This document shows, in pieces, positions 21,103 through 33,600 of a DNA stretch of 64,000 nt (position 1 is the first letter of the stretch; every line of letters starts with the position of its first letter). Position numbers and translations under genes: made by a program. The DNA lies in contig CM068587.1 of assembly GCA_035048485.1 (NCBI GenBank), positions 23,289,034-23,353,033 on the forward strand, in the 5' to 3' direction. Below the pieces are notes generated by a model. It did no database searches, had not been told where the DNA came from, and saw only the letters and a list, made by a program, of their open reading frames with translations. Source of the stretch: Pteria penguin (taxonomy: Eukaryota > Mollusca > Bivalvia > Pterioida > Pteriidae).

Positions 21103-21306
21103 TCTTTTCGTTATACAGAGTTATTTCCCATTTAGGACGGTATCTAACGCAAGACCCTTATGACGTCATCAAATTCTATGGAAACTGATCTACAATTCTG
21201 GGAAATGATAGTCCACAAATGACGTTTTCATAGGAAATTGATGACGTCATAGTGGTATTACGTCAGATACCGTCCCAAAATGGGAAATAACTCTGTTTAA
21301 CGAAGA
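21103..21306. mobile_element. Short palindromic MITE, ~45-bp terminal inverted repeats
   Basis: The left arm 'cgttatacagagttatttcc' + 'catttaggacggtatct' is mirrored at the right by 'agataccgtcccaaaatggg' + 'aaataactctgtttaacg'. The interior also contains mirrored 'atgacgtcat' words (about 21161 and 21241). Total about 204 bp with no coding capacity. Confidence 0.85.
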
Positions 21307-21364
21307 CTCAACAAGCGTAGCTTTTTAAAAAGCTTAGGTTGCAATCGGAATAATTGCAATAAGC

Positions 21365-21570
21365 TCTTATCTTAAAGCTAAGTCCAAGATAAACGTCACA
21401 AGGTCACAATTTTGGTACCGACGGAAAGGTCTTGTCACAAAGAATACGCACGTGAAATATAAAACCCCTTCTCTTGAAAAGTTATGTGGAATGTGAAAGC
21501 TTTTTCGCCACAGACAAACGGACAAACAGACAGGCCAATACTAGATACCCCCGAATCTTAAATTTCGGGG
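21365..21570. repeat. Dispersed 'aaggtc' repeat fragment
   Basis: Has 'cacaaggtcacaattttgg', 'gacggaaaggtcttgtcac', and the end 'acagacaaacggacaaacag'. Same family as 10560-11260. Confidence 0.65.
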
Positions 21571-23010
21571 CATAAAAAGAATAGTTATTGGCATAGGCGA
21601 GCAGAGATACGTCAACCTGTAAGAACATTATTGAGTCCCAATATCTCTATAATCTTATGTTTTAACAGATATCAAGTGCATCACTTGAGCTTTTTTGTCC
21701 ACCCATGACCACGGAAGTAGGAAAATTATCCAAACAATGTAAACGTGTTTTATAATGTTCTATTTTCTAGCATAGCGCTAGGTGTAATATGACAGCTCTG
21801 TTGAAAGATTATCGTAAGGAAGTTTACACACTGAGATCCAAGCTATCAAATATCGGTTCCTGAACTGACGGCTGGGGTGTTTCTTAAGCACTCAGAGTTG
21901 GATCAAATGTCTCGTAGAAAGAGAGCGGGAATTTTGTAAAGAGGATCAATCTTTGATTAAATTTTCGAGAGAAGATCTACCTCTGTCTTGTAGGGTAACT
22001 TTACCCTACTTAAGACAAAACATACCAATAAACTTTATCTCGAATCCCAGGTTGGGTCCGCACACCTAATCCCCATTCTGAATCAACACATGGGGACCGA
22101 CCAGACTACTTCTAAACCTGCCACTGTTTGAACAAATCCACAGCTTCTTTTCAGACGGGATCGAGAGAATGGTAAGTGAACCAATCACAGCTATCTAGCG
22201 TATTTTGTACAAAATGTCTTAATCTTAAGAAACATGTTTGCCAAACCTACACACTCCATAAAATATAAAACTCTTCCAACTGAACTTAACGGCCTAAAAT
22301 TGCTTTGTGTGTGCAAAAGAGAATTTTTATATCTCCTACGGAAAAAAGGTACATGTACCAACATCAAAAGAATTGTACATTTGTATCAAATGTCATATTA
22401 AATTATACCAAAGATGAATTAATGGTGTGAAGATCTAGTGATGTCAAATTTATCCTTGTCACGGACTGGCCTTTTTTTCATACTTACAGTTTAATGTGTT
22501 CATTCCAGATGATTTCTCTAATTCAAGTCTAATAAATAGAAATCCTAATCATTCGCCCCCTCCCCCCAAAAAAACCAAAAACAAAAATACTGTATCACCA
22601 TTGAGACACAATTACTGCTTTTTATACGGGATCATTATCATTGCTTATGCAATAATTCCCTTCTACTAGTCTACTTCTCAATGGATGTTAACCTAATAGT
22701 ATCTAACTTTAAATCTACACAAAGATACAGTACAGAAACTATGCCTACGTTTTCGTCCAAACTCTACACAGATGTGAAAACTGCAATTATGCGGAATTTC
22801 AAATAGTAGCTACATGTATTGATTTACGAATGCATGTGCGTAAAGTGGTTGGCGATTGGAAAAAAACAAATATAAATTCAGCATAGGAATATATACTTCT
22901 GACCATATAGACTACTGTAGTCTATGGTATTCTGTCGACCAGCTGGGAAAGCAAAGTAGCACGTTTACTGTATCCTGCTGAGTTGAAGATGAATGTACTG
23001 AATTTAGTTA
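21571..23010. other. Intergenic, no gene seen
   Basis: Unremarkable AT-rich DNA. No splice-supported exon or repeat family recognised. Confidence 0.45.
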
Positions 23011-23170
23011 GGGAGCAGGCTTGATTAAGCGCTTGGCTTGCGGTGCCGACGATCCGGGTTCGATTCCCGGATTGCGTCACTATGTTTAAGAGGTTGGTTA
23101 CCTCGTGCTTCCATGTCGCGATATAACTGAAAAATTGTTGAAAGCGACGTAAAACACCAATCAACCAACT
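23011..23170 (+). mobile_element. tRNA-derived SINE, family A
   Basis: Head 'gattaagcgcttggcttgcg' (A box, with a small deletion compared with the copies at 30001 and 52691) and 'gggttcgattcccgg' (B box), body 'tgtttaagaggttggttacc' and 'catgtcgcgatataactga', tail 'agcgacgtaaaacaccaatc' + 'aacc'. Confidence 0.88.
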
Positions 23171-23868
23171 GAATGTAGTTTCCATGAATCACAGAAATGT
23201 TCCAGATTTACGAAAGTACCATATGAAAGTGCTAAAACGTCTCTGATTTTGTTGTAAATGAGAGTTATTACTGTATTTGATCATTATTTCGTCTATTATA
23301 CGCTACTTAACAATAATTATAAAATCCGTAATCCATCAAAATTACACACAAGGCAGTCACGTGTCTCCTTTTGTCAAGTATATAAAAAATATTACTTTTG
23401 CTGCGTTTGTTAGTGAATGCAGAAAATTTGTGAATATACAGCAAACATTTTTCAAGTAAACCATCTCTTTTGTCATCGAAGATATTTATATGTACATATA
23501 CGTACTTACAGTACTTTGATTAGTTGTTGATTTTTACAAATAGTTCACTCCTAGACATTTCAGTCTCTTGAATAAATATTTAGGCCACATTCAAACTTGC
23601 AAGACATTCAGTGCTATCATTCTGGGTCTTGTCTGACAGATCACTGATATTTTTAATTCTAACATGATAATAAACATGATTTATTGACTTAAATATATAT
23701 ATAGATACAAATTTGTTTAAATCATAAAAAATTCACATGCCTTTTACATTTTATACACTAGAGAGAATTCAATGGGTCATGATTAACATCGCTATGAAAA
23801 TTTTCATTCGACTGTGATCAATATATACTGGGAGTCTCGAGATGTTAAACTAATGGCCCTATATAGTG

Positions 23869-23975
23869 TGACGGACGGGTACCGGGCCGGATCGTTCAAT
23901 GGTGAGAGCGTCCGTCTTAGTAGCGGAAGGTTCTGGGTTCGATCCCCAGGTCCAGCAACATCTTTTTCTCCTGCC
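23869..23975 (+). mobile_element. tRNA-like SINE, family C, copy 1
   Basis: 'gatcgttcaatggtgagagc' (A-box-like) and 'ggttctgggttcgatcccca' (B box), followed by 'catctttttctcctgcctgt'. A second copy lies about 238 bp downstream. The head suggests tRNA ancestry, but the anticodon arm is not convincing as a functional tRNA. Confidence 0.65.
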
Positions 23976-24107
23976 TGTTACATCTGGTGCCGTGGCCATT
24001 CCTCATGAGTTGCATGTGCAGTGTGAGGGTTACGATCTTTGGGTTGTTGTATGTTTCGATTTCCAGGATTGGAAACCTCTGGCAGGGGGAGGGGGGGGGG
24101 GGGAGTG

Positions 24108-24225
24108 GGACGGACGGGTATTGGCCCTGATCGCTCAATAGTGAGAGCGTCTCCTCGATAGCGGATGGTTCTGAGTTCGATTTCCGGTTCCGGATACATT
24201 TTTTTCTCCTGTCTGTTATAAGACA
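24108..24225 (+). mobile_element. tRNA-like SINE, family C, copy 2
   Basis: 'gacgggtattggccctgatc', 'gctcaatagtgagagcgtc', 'ggttctgagttcgatttccgg', then 'tttttctcctgtctgttat'. About 80% like the copy at 23869 in the shared part. A poly-G run lies just upstream at 24086-24103. Confidence 0.62.
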
Positions 24226-26237
24226 ATCGAACGTCTCATATAACTATCTATAGTATTTCTAATATTCCCAATTCATACAGAACTTCCTACATCACGTTCT
24301 GATCAATTAGACATTTCTTCTGCAATATGATACTTTTCTTATAAACAGATAGCTGTGACAAGGGCAGGAAAGACTAAGATCAAAACAAAAACATACAAAA
24401 TGATTAAAAAGACTATATACAAGAGTTCAGTGACCTAAATCCCCTTTGTAGAGCGATACAATGATTTTAATCATTCAAACTGGGGCTAGAATTACGCATA
24501 TTTCAAAACGCTATGCATGGTTGCATGAAGAAACACTAAAGATTCCGTGGTGCCACGTGACATCAGATGGGATAACTGTGGTCTCGTTATTGCGCGTACC
24601 ACGGATATTCAAACCTGACTTTTACATTCGTTTCGTTTACTGCACTTTTATAAATTATAAACTGTTTACGTGACAAGACTTCGTGATGAGGTGCAAGACA
24701 CGACGAAAAGCATGTCCGCATAAATTGATTTCAAATCATTAATGTTGCGACACAAAATGTTCCCTGATAATGCAGGCAAAAAATCCAGTACATGTACACT
24801 TTCCGAGGAGATTTCTAATGTAATGTCATTTGCGTCAATGTAAATGTAAAAGTAAATGTATGGTATTTATTAAAACGCCATTAATATTATTCTAATCACA
24901 GTGCCTCGTGGTTTTTCCCCTGACCACATGTATAAGATTACGAAATAGCCGACTCATTCATATGTTTTGTATATAACTGTAAGACGTATCCGAGATGGGT
25001 ATCTGTAGTTCCTGTAGTTCTAACGTATACAAATTTATCTCGGGCGTTTAAAAACAAATTCAGTACGTATATAAGCAAGGACGAATAATAAAAAAGGAAA
25101 CCCGGGACCCTAACACCCCCCCCCCCTCCCCCGAGGTTTCCTTTTTATTATTTTTTTTTACCTTTTCCTTTCGACGATGGTCAGTTCATGTCCTTTAAAT
25201 TTTTGTCCGATCATATTCTATTTTTATGTTTTGAACAACTTTTTGTTACCTTTCAGAGTTTTTCATACCTACACATGCTTGTGCATTATTTATTTTTGCT
25301 ACATATATGACTGCATGGTGCCTACTTTGAAAGTAACTCATACATTCAAAATCTAATTATTTTAACTGTTACATGAAAATGTTGTTATTAATTTTATCCT
25401 AATTTATTTTTGTTGTTAGATACAATGTTTGTTCAAAGTTCAATGATTATTTACATCAATATACTCGCTATTACATTAGATCAAGATAGATTTTAGAACT
25501 CATCTACATGCAGTATTAGTACTGCTATGTACACGTATTTATTCTGAAATTTACTTTAAGAGAAAGTATGTAAAATATATGCAATTTCGGCACCATATCA
25601 AAGTTAATAACGAAGAAATGGTGAAAAAATAGGCTTTTTTCTTCAGTAGACAGAAAAGAAATCCTGTCATTATTGAAAAATGGATCAGATTGCACCATTC
25701 TTTTCAAAATTTTAAAAAATTTCTCGGGGGCCCCGGACCCCGCTACAAGAGGGGGTACACCCCTCCCGTACCCTCATCCTCTCGGCACTTCGTGCCTCGG
25801 GTCGCCTTTTTGGGCCTCCTCCAACCCCAACCCCACTTCAGCTCCTGGTTCCGCCCCCTGATATAAATCGTTTTAGTGGTATTCGTAACTTTCCGAAACT
25901 TCTCTAATCAGGTTAGAGATAAGATTTTCTGTTATTAACTTTGTTTAAGCGTTACGCGAACATACTGATACTTAACGTTTGCTTTCTCGATGTGACACAT
26001 AGAATAAGACCATCCGTGCATTTTTATCAACATTCAAATAACATTAATATTTGAATAGTGTGGAAGAAATATTAATCATTCCATGCAAACATCGGAAGCG
26101 GAAGATCAAACATGAACGTGACAGGAGAGGTTAGTTTACCAAACTGGTACACAGGAAACACACTGTATGTCATGTCCCGTAAAACTTGAAGTGGATCATC
26201 TGATCAACTGGCACCACGGGACGACCTTCTATTTGTC
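24226..26237. other. Intergenic with GC-rich dispersed repeat
   Basis: Contains a hairpin at 25084-25152 and a GC-rich patch at 25722-25860 ('ggggccccggaccccgctac', 'ggttccgccccctgat') that reads like a dispersed low-complexity repeat and not a gene. No splice-supported exon was recognised. Confidence 0.5.
25084..25152. repeat. Inverted repeat with poly-C loop
   Basis: Left arm AATAATAAAAAAGGAAACC (25084-25102) and right arm GGTTTCCTTTTTATTATT (25135-25152) are complementary apart from one extra A; the 32-bp loop is C-rich with runs of C. It would form an 18-bp stem. Confidence 0.8.
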
Positions 26238-26420
26238 CCGATAGGGAAGTAATTAATTTGTTTTACGCCACTCCAGTATCATTTCACACGCCTCGTGCAT
26301 CGCTGCATAATTCTGTCCTATACATGTATGTATGCAACGGACCCGCCCAGAGCAGTGAGGGATCTTTTAGGTGCCAACCGTGACAAGGGCCTCGGTTTAT
26401 CTTACCTCATCAGAATGACT
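26238..26420 (-). mobile_element. SINE family B, diverged, partial
   Basis: In plus orientation 'ttttacgccactccagta', 'caacggacccgcccagagca', 'gtgagggatcttttagg', 'ggcctcggtttatctta'. The tRNA head is not recognisable at the right end. Confidence 0.6.
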
Positions 26421-26539
26421 GATAGGGAGACAGAACATGACAAATCATCTTAGACAAATCCTATCCGACAGTCAAGATCACATCTACGTCGTTACACTAT
26501 AAATTCAATGCAATAGGACTGGACCGACCTATCCCTTTG

Positions 26540-26945
26540 CAGGAAATTGAGCCTAGTGCTAATGAAGATAGCGCATCAGAATGGTCGGTAATGCAGTGCT
26601 AATGAAGATAGCGCATCAGAATGGTCGGTAATGCAGTGCTAATGAAGATAGCGCATCAGAATGGTCGGTAAATGCTGGGAATTGAGCCTAGTGCTAATGA
26701 AGATGGCACACCAAAATGGTTGGTATGCAGGGAATTGAACCTAGTGCTAATGAAGATAAGAGCACCAGAATGGTTGGTATGCAGGGAATTAAGCCTATTG
26801 CTAACGTAGATGAGAGCACCAGAACGGTTGGTATGCAGGGAATTGAACCTAATGCTACTGAAGAAAGCACACCAGAACGGTTGGTATGCAGGGAATTGAA
26901 CCTAATGCTAATGAAGACAAGCACACCAGAATGGTTGGTATTTCA
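26540..26945. repeat. Minisatellite with 40-bp then 54-bp units
   Basis: First part: three near-identical 40-bp units ('tgctaatgaagatagcgcat' + 'cagaatggtcggtaatgcag'). Second part: about five related 50-54-bp units with an extra 'ggaattgaacctag' block. Open frames in both strands over this region (18-residue period MVGMQGIEPSANEDKSTR) are a product of the 54-bp length being divisible by three. Confidence 0.85.
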
Positions 26946-28790
26946 CTCGTTTCTACTGATACATGGATTTCAATTTTCAACTGTAAACTTAAATAATTCA
27001 AAAGTTATTCATTTAAGAAAATGAATCAATATTCAAACGTATTTTAAGCACACCATCTACAAACTCAACTTCAATTGCCATATAAAAATATACACCAACT
27101 GATCATGAACGTGGAAACACAACATCTATTACTCTGTTAAACTGGAGTCCTCTTTACATATCTGGAATACCAGCAAGAAATAAATAGATATGAAAAATGA
27201 TCACACCAATTCTCATTGCTTGAAAGTATCAAACGAATTAAATTTTCATTTGAACTTGACCAGTGCTCCTTAAGCATGAGAGAAGGCACACACAAAAAAA
27301 ATCACACACACACATACAAAAAAAACTATCTAGAGGATATCTTAGTTCAAAAGAAATAATCATTAAATCTAAAAGTCACAATAGTTTATGCTTAATGTAC
27401 TCTGTATAAAGCTGATCTTGTAGGAATGGTACCAGTTACTTATATAAAACAATGCGTGGTTTTATTACAAGATACAAACAGAGAGTCATATAGCAATGCT
27501 AAGCAACAAAGTAAAGTCAAGTGCTGAGCAGGAGTCCTTGGCAGTGTTTGAAGCATGCAATAGCTTCAATGTTTTCAGCAAAAATCAATTTTCAATATAG
27601 GTAGCGTACCTGGAAACACTCTACCAAAGCACTGTCATAGAATTCAATGGCCCATTGGGAAATGTATACCCAAAATACAACCTGTATCTTACATAATTTA
27701 AATATTAAAATTAATACAGAATACATTGTAATACTATTTTAAGAATGAAGGTCACAACTCTTTCTCAGAGTCAACCTAAATGATCTATGATGTACCTACT
27801 CTATTTGTTACGTAAAGAATATTAATCAGATTAAAGAACAATCTAATTTTTAAATAGCATTTCTTCAGGTATTTAAATCTTAAATGCATTACTTAACACA
27901 GAAGTCAGGCTTAAGTGGAGTCTAAATGTCAGTGCTGTATGTCCAGACACAAGATGAACAGAACTTCTGTACAATTATCTATCCAGTAAAGTGTTTAAAG
28001 CCTTAAATATTCAATAATTGGTCTGGTTTGAACAAATCAATTGCTGCTCTGGACATTTCCTTCCATTTCATAAGAATTTTCCAACCTCTCAAACATATAA
28101 TCTGGCCCATCTTCATATTGGACCATCTAAATCAGGGCACATTGCTTAATTATTATACAAGTACAAAACTGTCAAAAGAGAACAAAGGGTACTGGGATTG
28201 TGGATAAAAGCAGAGAAAGCAAAGAACTGTCTTAATCATAATCATGATAATGGTGGCCATTAATCCCATATTTATTAAAGATAAAGGAGAAAGGTAGTCG
28301 CAGCTTGAAAGACTAAAGCAGAGGAAATTCACTGTGTGTAAACAGACGGGTCTCTCCTGTTGGTAAACAAAGGGATCTGGACTGGAATGTCTGTAATCCA
28401 GTATGTGGAATGACTGACCACTACTGAGTAAGTCCTACCATACATGTTACTGACCATTATGACCATTTGATTGACAATGTTGTTAAAAACTTCACTTCCT
28501 AGCTAGAAATGCATATAACTGCTAGTAAGGAACAAATTCTGTGTAATTTTTAATATACATTTGACAAAGACATTAAATAATACTTGATAACAGATGCACC
28601 TATGTGGATGTAAAAAGGAAATGACTCAACACTGCAGACTACAAACAGTTTTTTGCAGTCCAAAAAAAGAAAGTACATGCATTTATTAACCAAAGCAAAT
28701 ACTAAACTTAATATTTTGGCTAAATGTTTTAACTGCATGGGGGGGGGGTGGAGGAACCTAGTATTACCTCCTCTTAATCAACAATTAGAA
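26946..28790. other. Intergenic, no gene seen
   Basis: AT-rich, with short (CA)n at about 27290-27320. A minus-strand open window at 27609-27680 has nominal splice sites but no homologue I recognise and a weak acceptor tract. Confidence 0.45.
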
Positions 28791-29540
28791 ATATACAACA
28801 GGCATTGTCTCAATATCCTTTTGTGAATTACCGCTGTCTCCCTGTCCTTAAGTAACATAACTATGTCTATTTCTTTTCATGAGATGATACTGTCACAATG
28901 TTTCTCTATATTTTCCTTTTACAACATCTCTCTAAAGGCTACACTAGTCTCAATTTCCCTTTGTATGTTACAGTTGTTTCAATGTAGGTCAGGTATCTCA
29001 CCATTTCTGTGAGGTACAGTTATCTCAAGGTCTCCCTTTGGGTTACAGCTGTCTCACTATCCTTGAAGATTTAGTTACTTCAATGCTCTCTGTACACTAC
29101 AGTTATCTCAATGTCCCCTTTTTCACTCATTGGATGACTGTTTCCATGTTATCCCTCTGCATGTTGAGTTATCTCAATGCCCTTCTGCATGTTAAGTTGT
29201 CTCAGAGTCTGAGAGACTCTGGACGTCAATTACAACCTCAGCACTTCTATTAGTTAGAATTATCTCAACATCTGTCTCAGGATTACAGTTGTCTCAATGT
29301 CCTCTATGACTAATAATTAATATCTCAATTTCTTTGCAAACTATATGTACAGTTTCCTCTTTATGTTTCTCCATGGGTTACGATTACATTTGTAATTAAC
29401 TCAGTCAATCATGTCAATGTTCCACCATGGGCTACAGCTATTATTGAGTTATTGCAATGTCCCTTGGTCTGTGTTACGGTTACATGTATCTCAATGCATG
29501 TCCTCTGTGAAAAAGTTGTCTCATGATTCATTGCCAAGTT
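28790..29540. repeat. Degenerate minisatellite, unit about 28-35 bp
   Basis: Long series of variants of 'gttacagttgtctcaatgtc' + 'cctttgtg' ('ggttacagctgtctcact', 'cactacagttatctcaatg', 'gttaagttgtctcagagt'). Units are strongly diverged, indicating an old array. Confidence 0.7.
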
Positions 29541-29659
29541 TCTCATAAAAAGGTCAGTGTGATATATTGTTTGAATCTATAAATACACCTCCTGTAAAAT
29601 GTTACATTCATCCATCTCAAGTTGTGATGAGAATGGTTTATCCAACGTTTACTATTATG

Positions 29660-29735
29660 GCAGTAAAAAGAGAAAGGTTAAGTGGGGAATCTACAGGCAG
29701 TAAAAAGAGAAAGGTTAAGTGGGGAATCTACAGAA
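29660..29735. repeat. 38-bp tandem duplication
   Basis: 'cagtaaaaagagaaaggtta' + 'agtggggaatctacag' is present twice back to back, immediately left of the TIR element at 29738. Confidence 0.9.
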
Positions 29736-29737
29736 AT

Positions 29738-29923
29738 CAGTGTTTTATTGTTTTCTTTCAAAAGTGCCTGTACCTTTTCATTTGGGAATTTTTTGTTCCA
29801 TTTGCATAATGCTAAAACATCAATGTTGGGGGAAAATTTAGACAAATTTGGGGGAAAATTAATGAAATTTCCATTGGAAAAGGTCCTTATAATGGACCCG
29901 ATTTGAAGAAAATAAAAACACTG
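29738..29923. mobile_element. Short TIR element (CAGTG ends), copy 1, 5-bp TSD
   Basis: Left end CAGTGTTTTATTGTTTTCTT; the reverse complement of the right end is CAGTGTTTTTATTTTCTTCA. It is flanked directly by GAAAT on both sides (29733-29737 and 29924-29928). A second copy lies at 52963-53150. CAGTG termini suggest a non-autonomous hAT-type element; 5-bp duplications would fit only part of the hAT superfamily, so the class is provisional. Confidence 0.8.
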
Positions 29924-30000
29924 GAAATGAATGTACATGTAGCTTTAACATCCATTTTTTTTTTAAACTGCTTGTATTGGTATTTATATAATGCCATGAG

Positions 30001-30166
30001 GTTGGTTGATTGGTGTTTTACGTCACTTTCAACAATATTTCAGTTATATCGCGACATGGAAGCAGGAGGTTACCAACCTCTTAAACATAGTGGCGCAACC
30101 CGGGAATCGAACCCGGATCGTCGGCGCCGCAAGCCAAGTGCTTAACCACTACACCAAGCCTGCCCC
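30001..30166 (-). mobile_element. tRNA-derived SINE, family A, with 12-bp TSD
   Basis: Full copy in minus orientation, with A box 'ttaagcacttggcttgcgg' and B box 'gggttcgattcccggg'. Flanked by TAATGCCATGAG at both ends (29989-30000 and just after 30166), a perfect 12-bp duplication, so the insertion is comparatively recent. Confidence 0.92.
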
Positions 30167-33100
30167 TAATGCCATGAGTGATACATTTTTCAGTTATCAT
30201 TTTCTCAAACAGTTATAAATGAAAGTGGTAGCTTTTTTAGTCCAAAGATAAAAGGGGTCTTACATGTCAATGCACATATATATTTGTAGCTACAGAAGCA
30301 AATTACTTGAAATAATAAATGCTGCAAATAGACGGACAATCTACATTTACATTTGCAGATTCAGAGGGGGGTTGCAGAGGTTGCAACACAACCTCCCCCC
30401 CCCACTTTTGGTTGGCAAATTTTACCAAAAAAAGGTCATTTTTCGAGCTTTTTTAGGCCAGAAAATCCCCATTTCCAGACCAGATAGTACAAAACATCAG
30501 TCAAAAACTTCTAGATCTGCCTATGATTTACCAAATTAATTTCAAAAATATGCCAAGTCATTCAGAGGGGGAGGAGGGTATGTCTTCAGATGCACACCCC
30601 CTTTGGCTTTGTAAATTTATCAAACATGTCATTTTGACTTTTATTTAAGGTCCAGTCCTCCTCTGTGACAAAATTTTACAGAAATGGTAATTTCTAACTA
30701 ATTTTAACGGTGCAATCCCCCCTTTCTATATTTCTGTTTCTAACACTATACTGTACAAGCCAGGAGACAATACATATTATGATTTAATAAACAATAGGTC
30801 ACAATAAAGGGGTTAAGGATATTGTGAGTCGCATCAATTGATTATATATATAATACTACCAATAAAAGATAAACCTGCTTTGACATTTTCCTAGTTAATT
30901 CCACCAGCGATAGTTAAATCCTAAACTACATAAAAGAATTTCATTATATAGATCAGAAACAACTGTCAATAACCTCTTTGACAGATGAAATATTTATTAA
31001 AATCAGAATAACAAGGCAAGGTCTGTCTTGAATAGATTTAGATTAGTACTGGGGTCAGAATATAGTACAATGTGGACATGTTTACTTCATTAATAAGTAC
31101 AACACTGAAATATTATACTGCAAATGTCTTAATTATAACATATAAATAAATATGTAAATTTCTGGAAGTTTACATGAGGCAATATGAGCTGTAAAAAAAC
31201 AAGAACAGACTTTTGGCGAGTTAAATGGGATAAACTTCAATAAAGTTTATACAAGGAATTCAAAGAATTCACATTAACAGTTCACTACTGTTGGTATTCA
31301 AAACCTGAGACAAAGTGACATTTTCGCCCGAGAATACATGACAGACTTTCTTTCCAACATGTCATACACGAATGTATGGAAAATGTCCATATATGGATAT
31401 ATCTGCTATGGAGCAAGTTTTGAAAACTCTTGGATAAGTATAATTTTCCGAAAATCCCTAACGTCCCAGTCAAAGCATGCAAACTTACCAACGCATAGCA
31501 CAGGCAAAATGTCACCTTGGCGGGAAAAATATTTCGTCCTGCCTCTGTATATATCCTCTTTAATGTGTGACAATAACGCTTTAAGAACTAAATCCTACGT
31601 AAAACTTGCACAGGATGTGTAAATGGCTGCCACCCGCAAAATACAACTATACCTGTTACACAGGTGCGCCGACGACAGCGACATCTAGTGACAACTATGA
31701 TTACAATCTAGTGGGCGGTGCCCCGATGCGATCTTTTCTATCCTGATTAATTTCAACAACTTTTTAGTTCGATTAAGTCCGATAAAATCTTCATACCTAC
31801 TTATTTGTTTTATAGTCAACTTAATAATAAAATTAAGGGGTCATTACTCGTGTGTTCAAACGTGTATTCTTGAAACGTGTAATTTTACCTTACTTGGTTA
31901 TGCTGATCCTTCACAAAGTTAAGGTCACATTCCTGAAATATGACATGTATATAAGATTATTGATGCTAAGCCAGTCACTCGATCGTGTCTGACTTATCTT
32001 GTGAGTAAATCATAATTGTTTTCAATATGATTGAATACTTCTACGTACCAAGATGTTGACATGAAACATTTGAACATCAATTTTCTTATACATGTGCATT
32101 GTACGTACTAAACTAGTAATAAACGAACATTTATGTGGATATTACTTAAGTCTGAGATGAACACGATTTCATTACAGTAAGTAATCAGATCCCTTTAAAA
32201 AAAACAATAATAAAAAAAACATAAAATAAAATATAAATACACCAGCAAATAAGGATTCATTTGGTGTCCGGCCGATTAAAGCAGGACTTATAAACAAACT
32301 TGTTTCTACATCCTCGATTAATTAAAGTAGGTGTTTATATTCATTTTGTTCGCTTCATTCAATATCCGCTTCATGGGATAAAGAGAGAATACTGTTTTGT
32401 TTCGAAGGGCATTTAGAATAATTGATATAAATTTTTAGAAGTTCACATCACATCAGAGCAGGTCGATGTTTTTGCCATTTCTAACTAGGTCATTCGATGG
32501 CAGTACTCGATACAATCGTAACAACTCGTACGCAAATATTTTTGTAAAAAAATGGCGATGGTGTTCCGAATAAAATTGAGGACCAAAGCTATGAATCACA
32601 AATATTTACAGCGGGTGTGGAGTAGTCCACTATTTTGCTCTAGGCTTGTATAGTTATCATGGTGATCGAGTGAGATTAAAGCAGGGCAAATTAAAAGGGC
32701 GAATTTTGAAAAAAAAAAAGCCCCTGCTCTAAAGTAATGGAATCAATGGCCTCTACTAGTTCTAGGTAATATGCTGTGGATTTCAAGCAGAGACATATAT
32801 ACACCGATTTCAAGACAAAATATTGACAAGAAAATCATGAAAGTACTGTATCTATGTCTCCGAGAAAATGCAATTGTCAGATACATGTACAACGTAACCG
32901 TCTGCTTTATTCATGTTTGTGTTGACTAAGCCAAGAAGCGGTGGGAATACGTTTCACTGTAGAGCACCGTGACTTTTACCATGAAATGTTCTACTTCTAA
33001 TTGAAGGTTTTTCACCCTATATAGTCAAATATTTTTGTCCCTATTAGCAATGCTTACGCTTGACAACTATCATCTGGAAAATCCCAAGTCAGGATGGACA

Positions 33101-33334
33101 AAGGTTAAACTGGTTTCAAAGTGGGTGGGTGTATGGGGGGAGAGCATGTATGTTTGTGAACTCACTTTCAAAAGCATCTTGAAATAAATTTTGCACCCTA
33201 TTACATGAATATGGAAGCTTGCATATCTATTACTACCAGATTCTAAATTATGGTACATCGTCATGTACATGTATATAGTTGTCTAATTATTCCTTTAATA
33301 TTCTATAAATACATGTATATAATTTCATCCAGGT
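30167..33334. other. Intergenic, no gene recognised
   Basis: 30360-30760 resembles a dispersed repeat with C-runs ('cctcccccccccacttttgg'). Around 31620-31740 is a locally GC-richer stretch with a CTCF-like word. Short open frames here lack recognisable products or splice support. Confidence 0.45.
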
Positions 33335-33600
33335 TATGCCTCCTTATATCTCAAGGGGCAGCTATGCCATTTAAAAAGCAAAGAATCAAAGAACTAATAA
33401 TAGATAAACCATTTACATGTATTACACACCCCTTCATCCTCTGCTTGTACCTACAGACTGAAGCTTAAGGGGTATAGCTTCAAGGGATTTAAACAGCAAA
33501 GAATCAAAGAAATAATAACAGATAAACCATTTACATGTATTTCACACCCTTCATCCTTTGCTTGTACCTACAGACTGAAGTTTAAGGGAGTGGATGTTGG
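33335..33600. repeat. Tandem duplication, unit about 118 bp
   Basis: 'agcaaagaatcaaagaa', 'agataaaccatttacatgta', 'cttgtacctacagactgaag' appear in the same order twice, roughly 118 bp apart, with a few substitutions. Confidence 0.85.

Noticed and set aside
25722..25860. GC-rich patch with a plus-strand ORF
   Set aside because: Low-complexity C/G-rich dispersed repeat; it has no splice context and a proline/glycine-rich translation without domains.
26716..27024. ORF with 18-residue repeats
   Set aside because: Produced by the 54-bp minisatellite; a matching ORF exists on the opposite strand.
27609..27680. Minus-strand open window with a GTACGC donor and ATACAG acceptor
   Set aside because: The translation (VVFWVYISQWAIEFYDSALV...) has no homologue I recognise, the acceptor has no pyrimidine tract and no partner exons were found.
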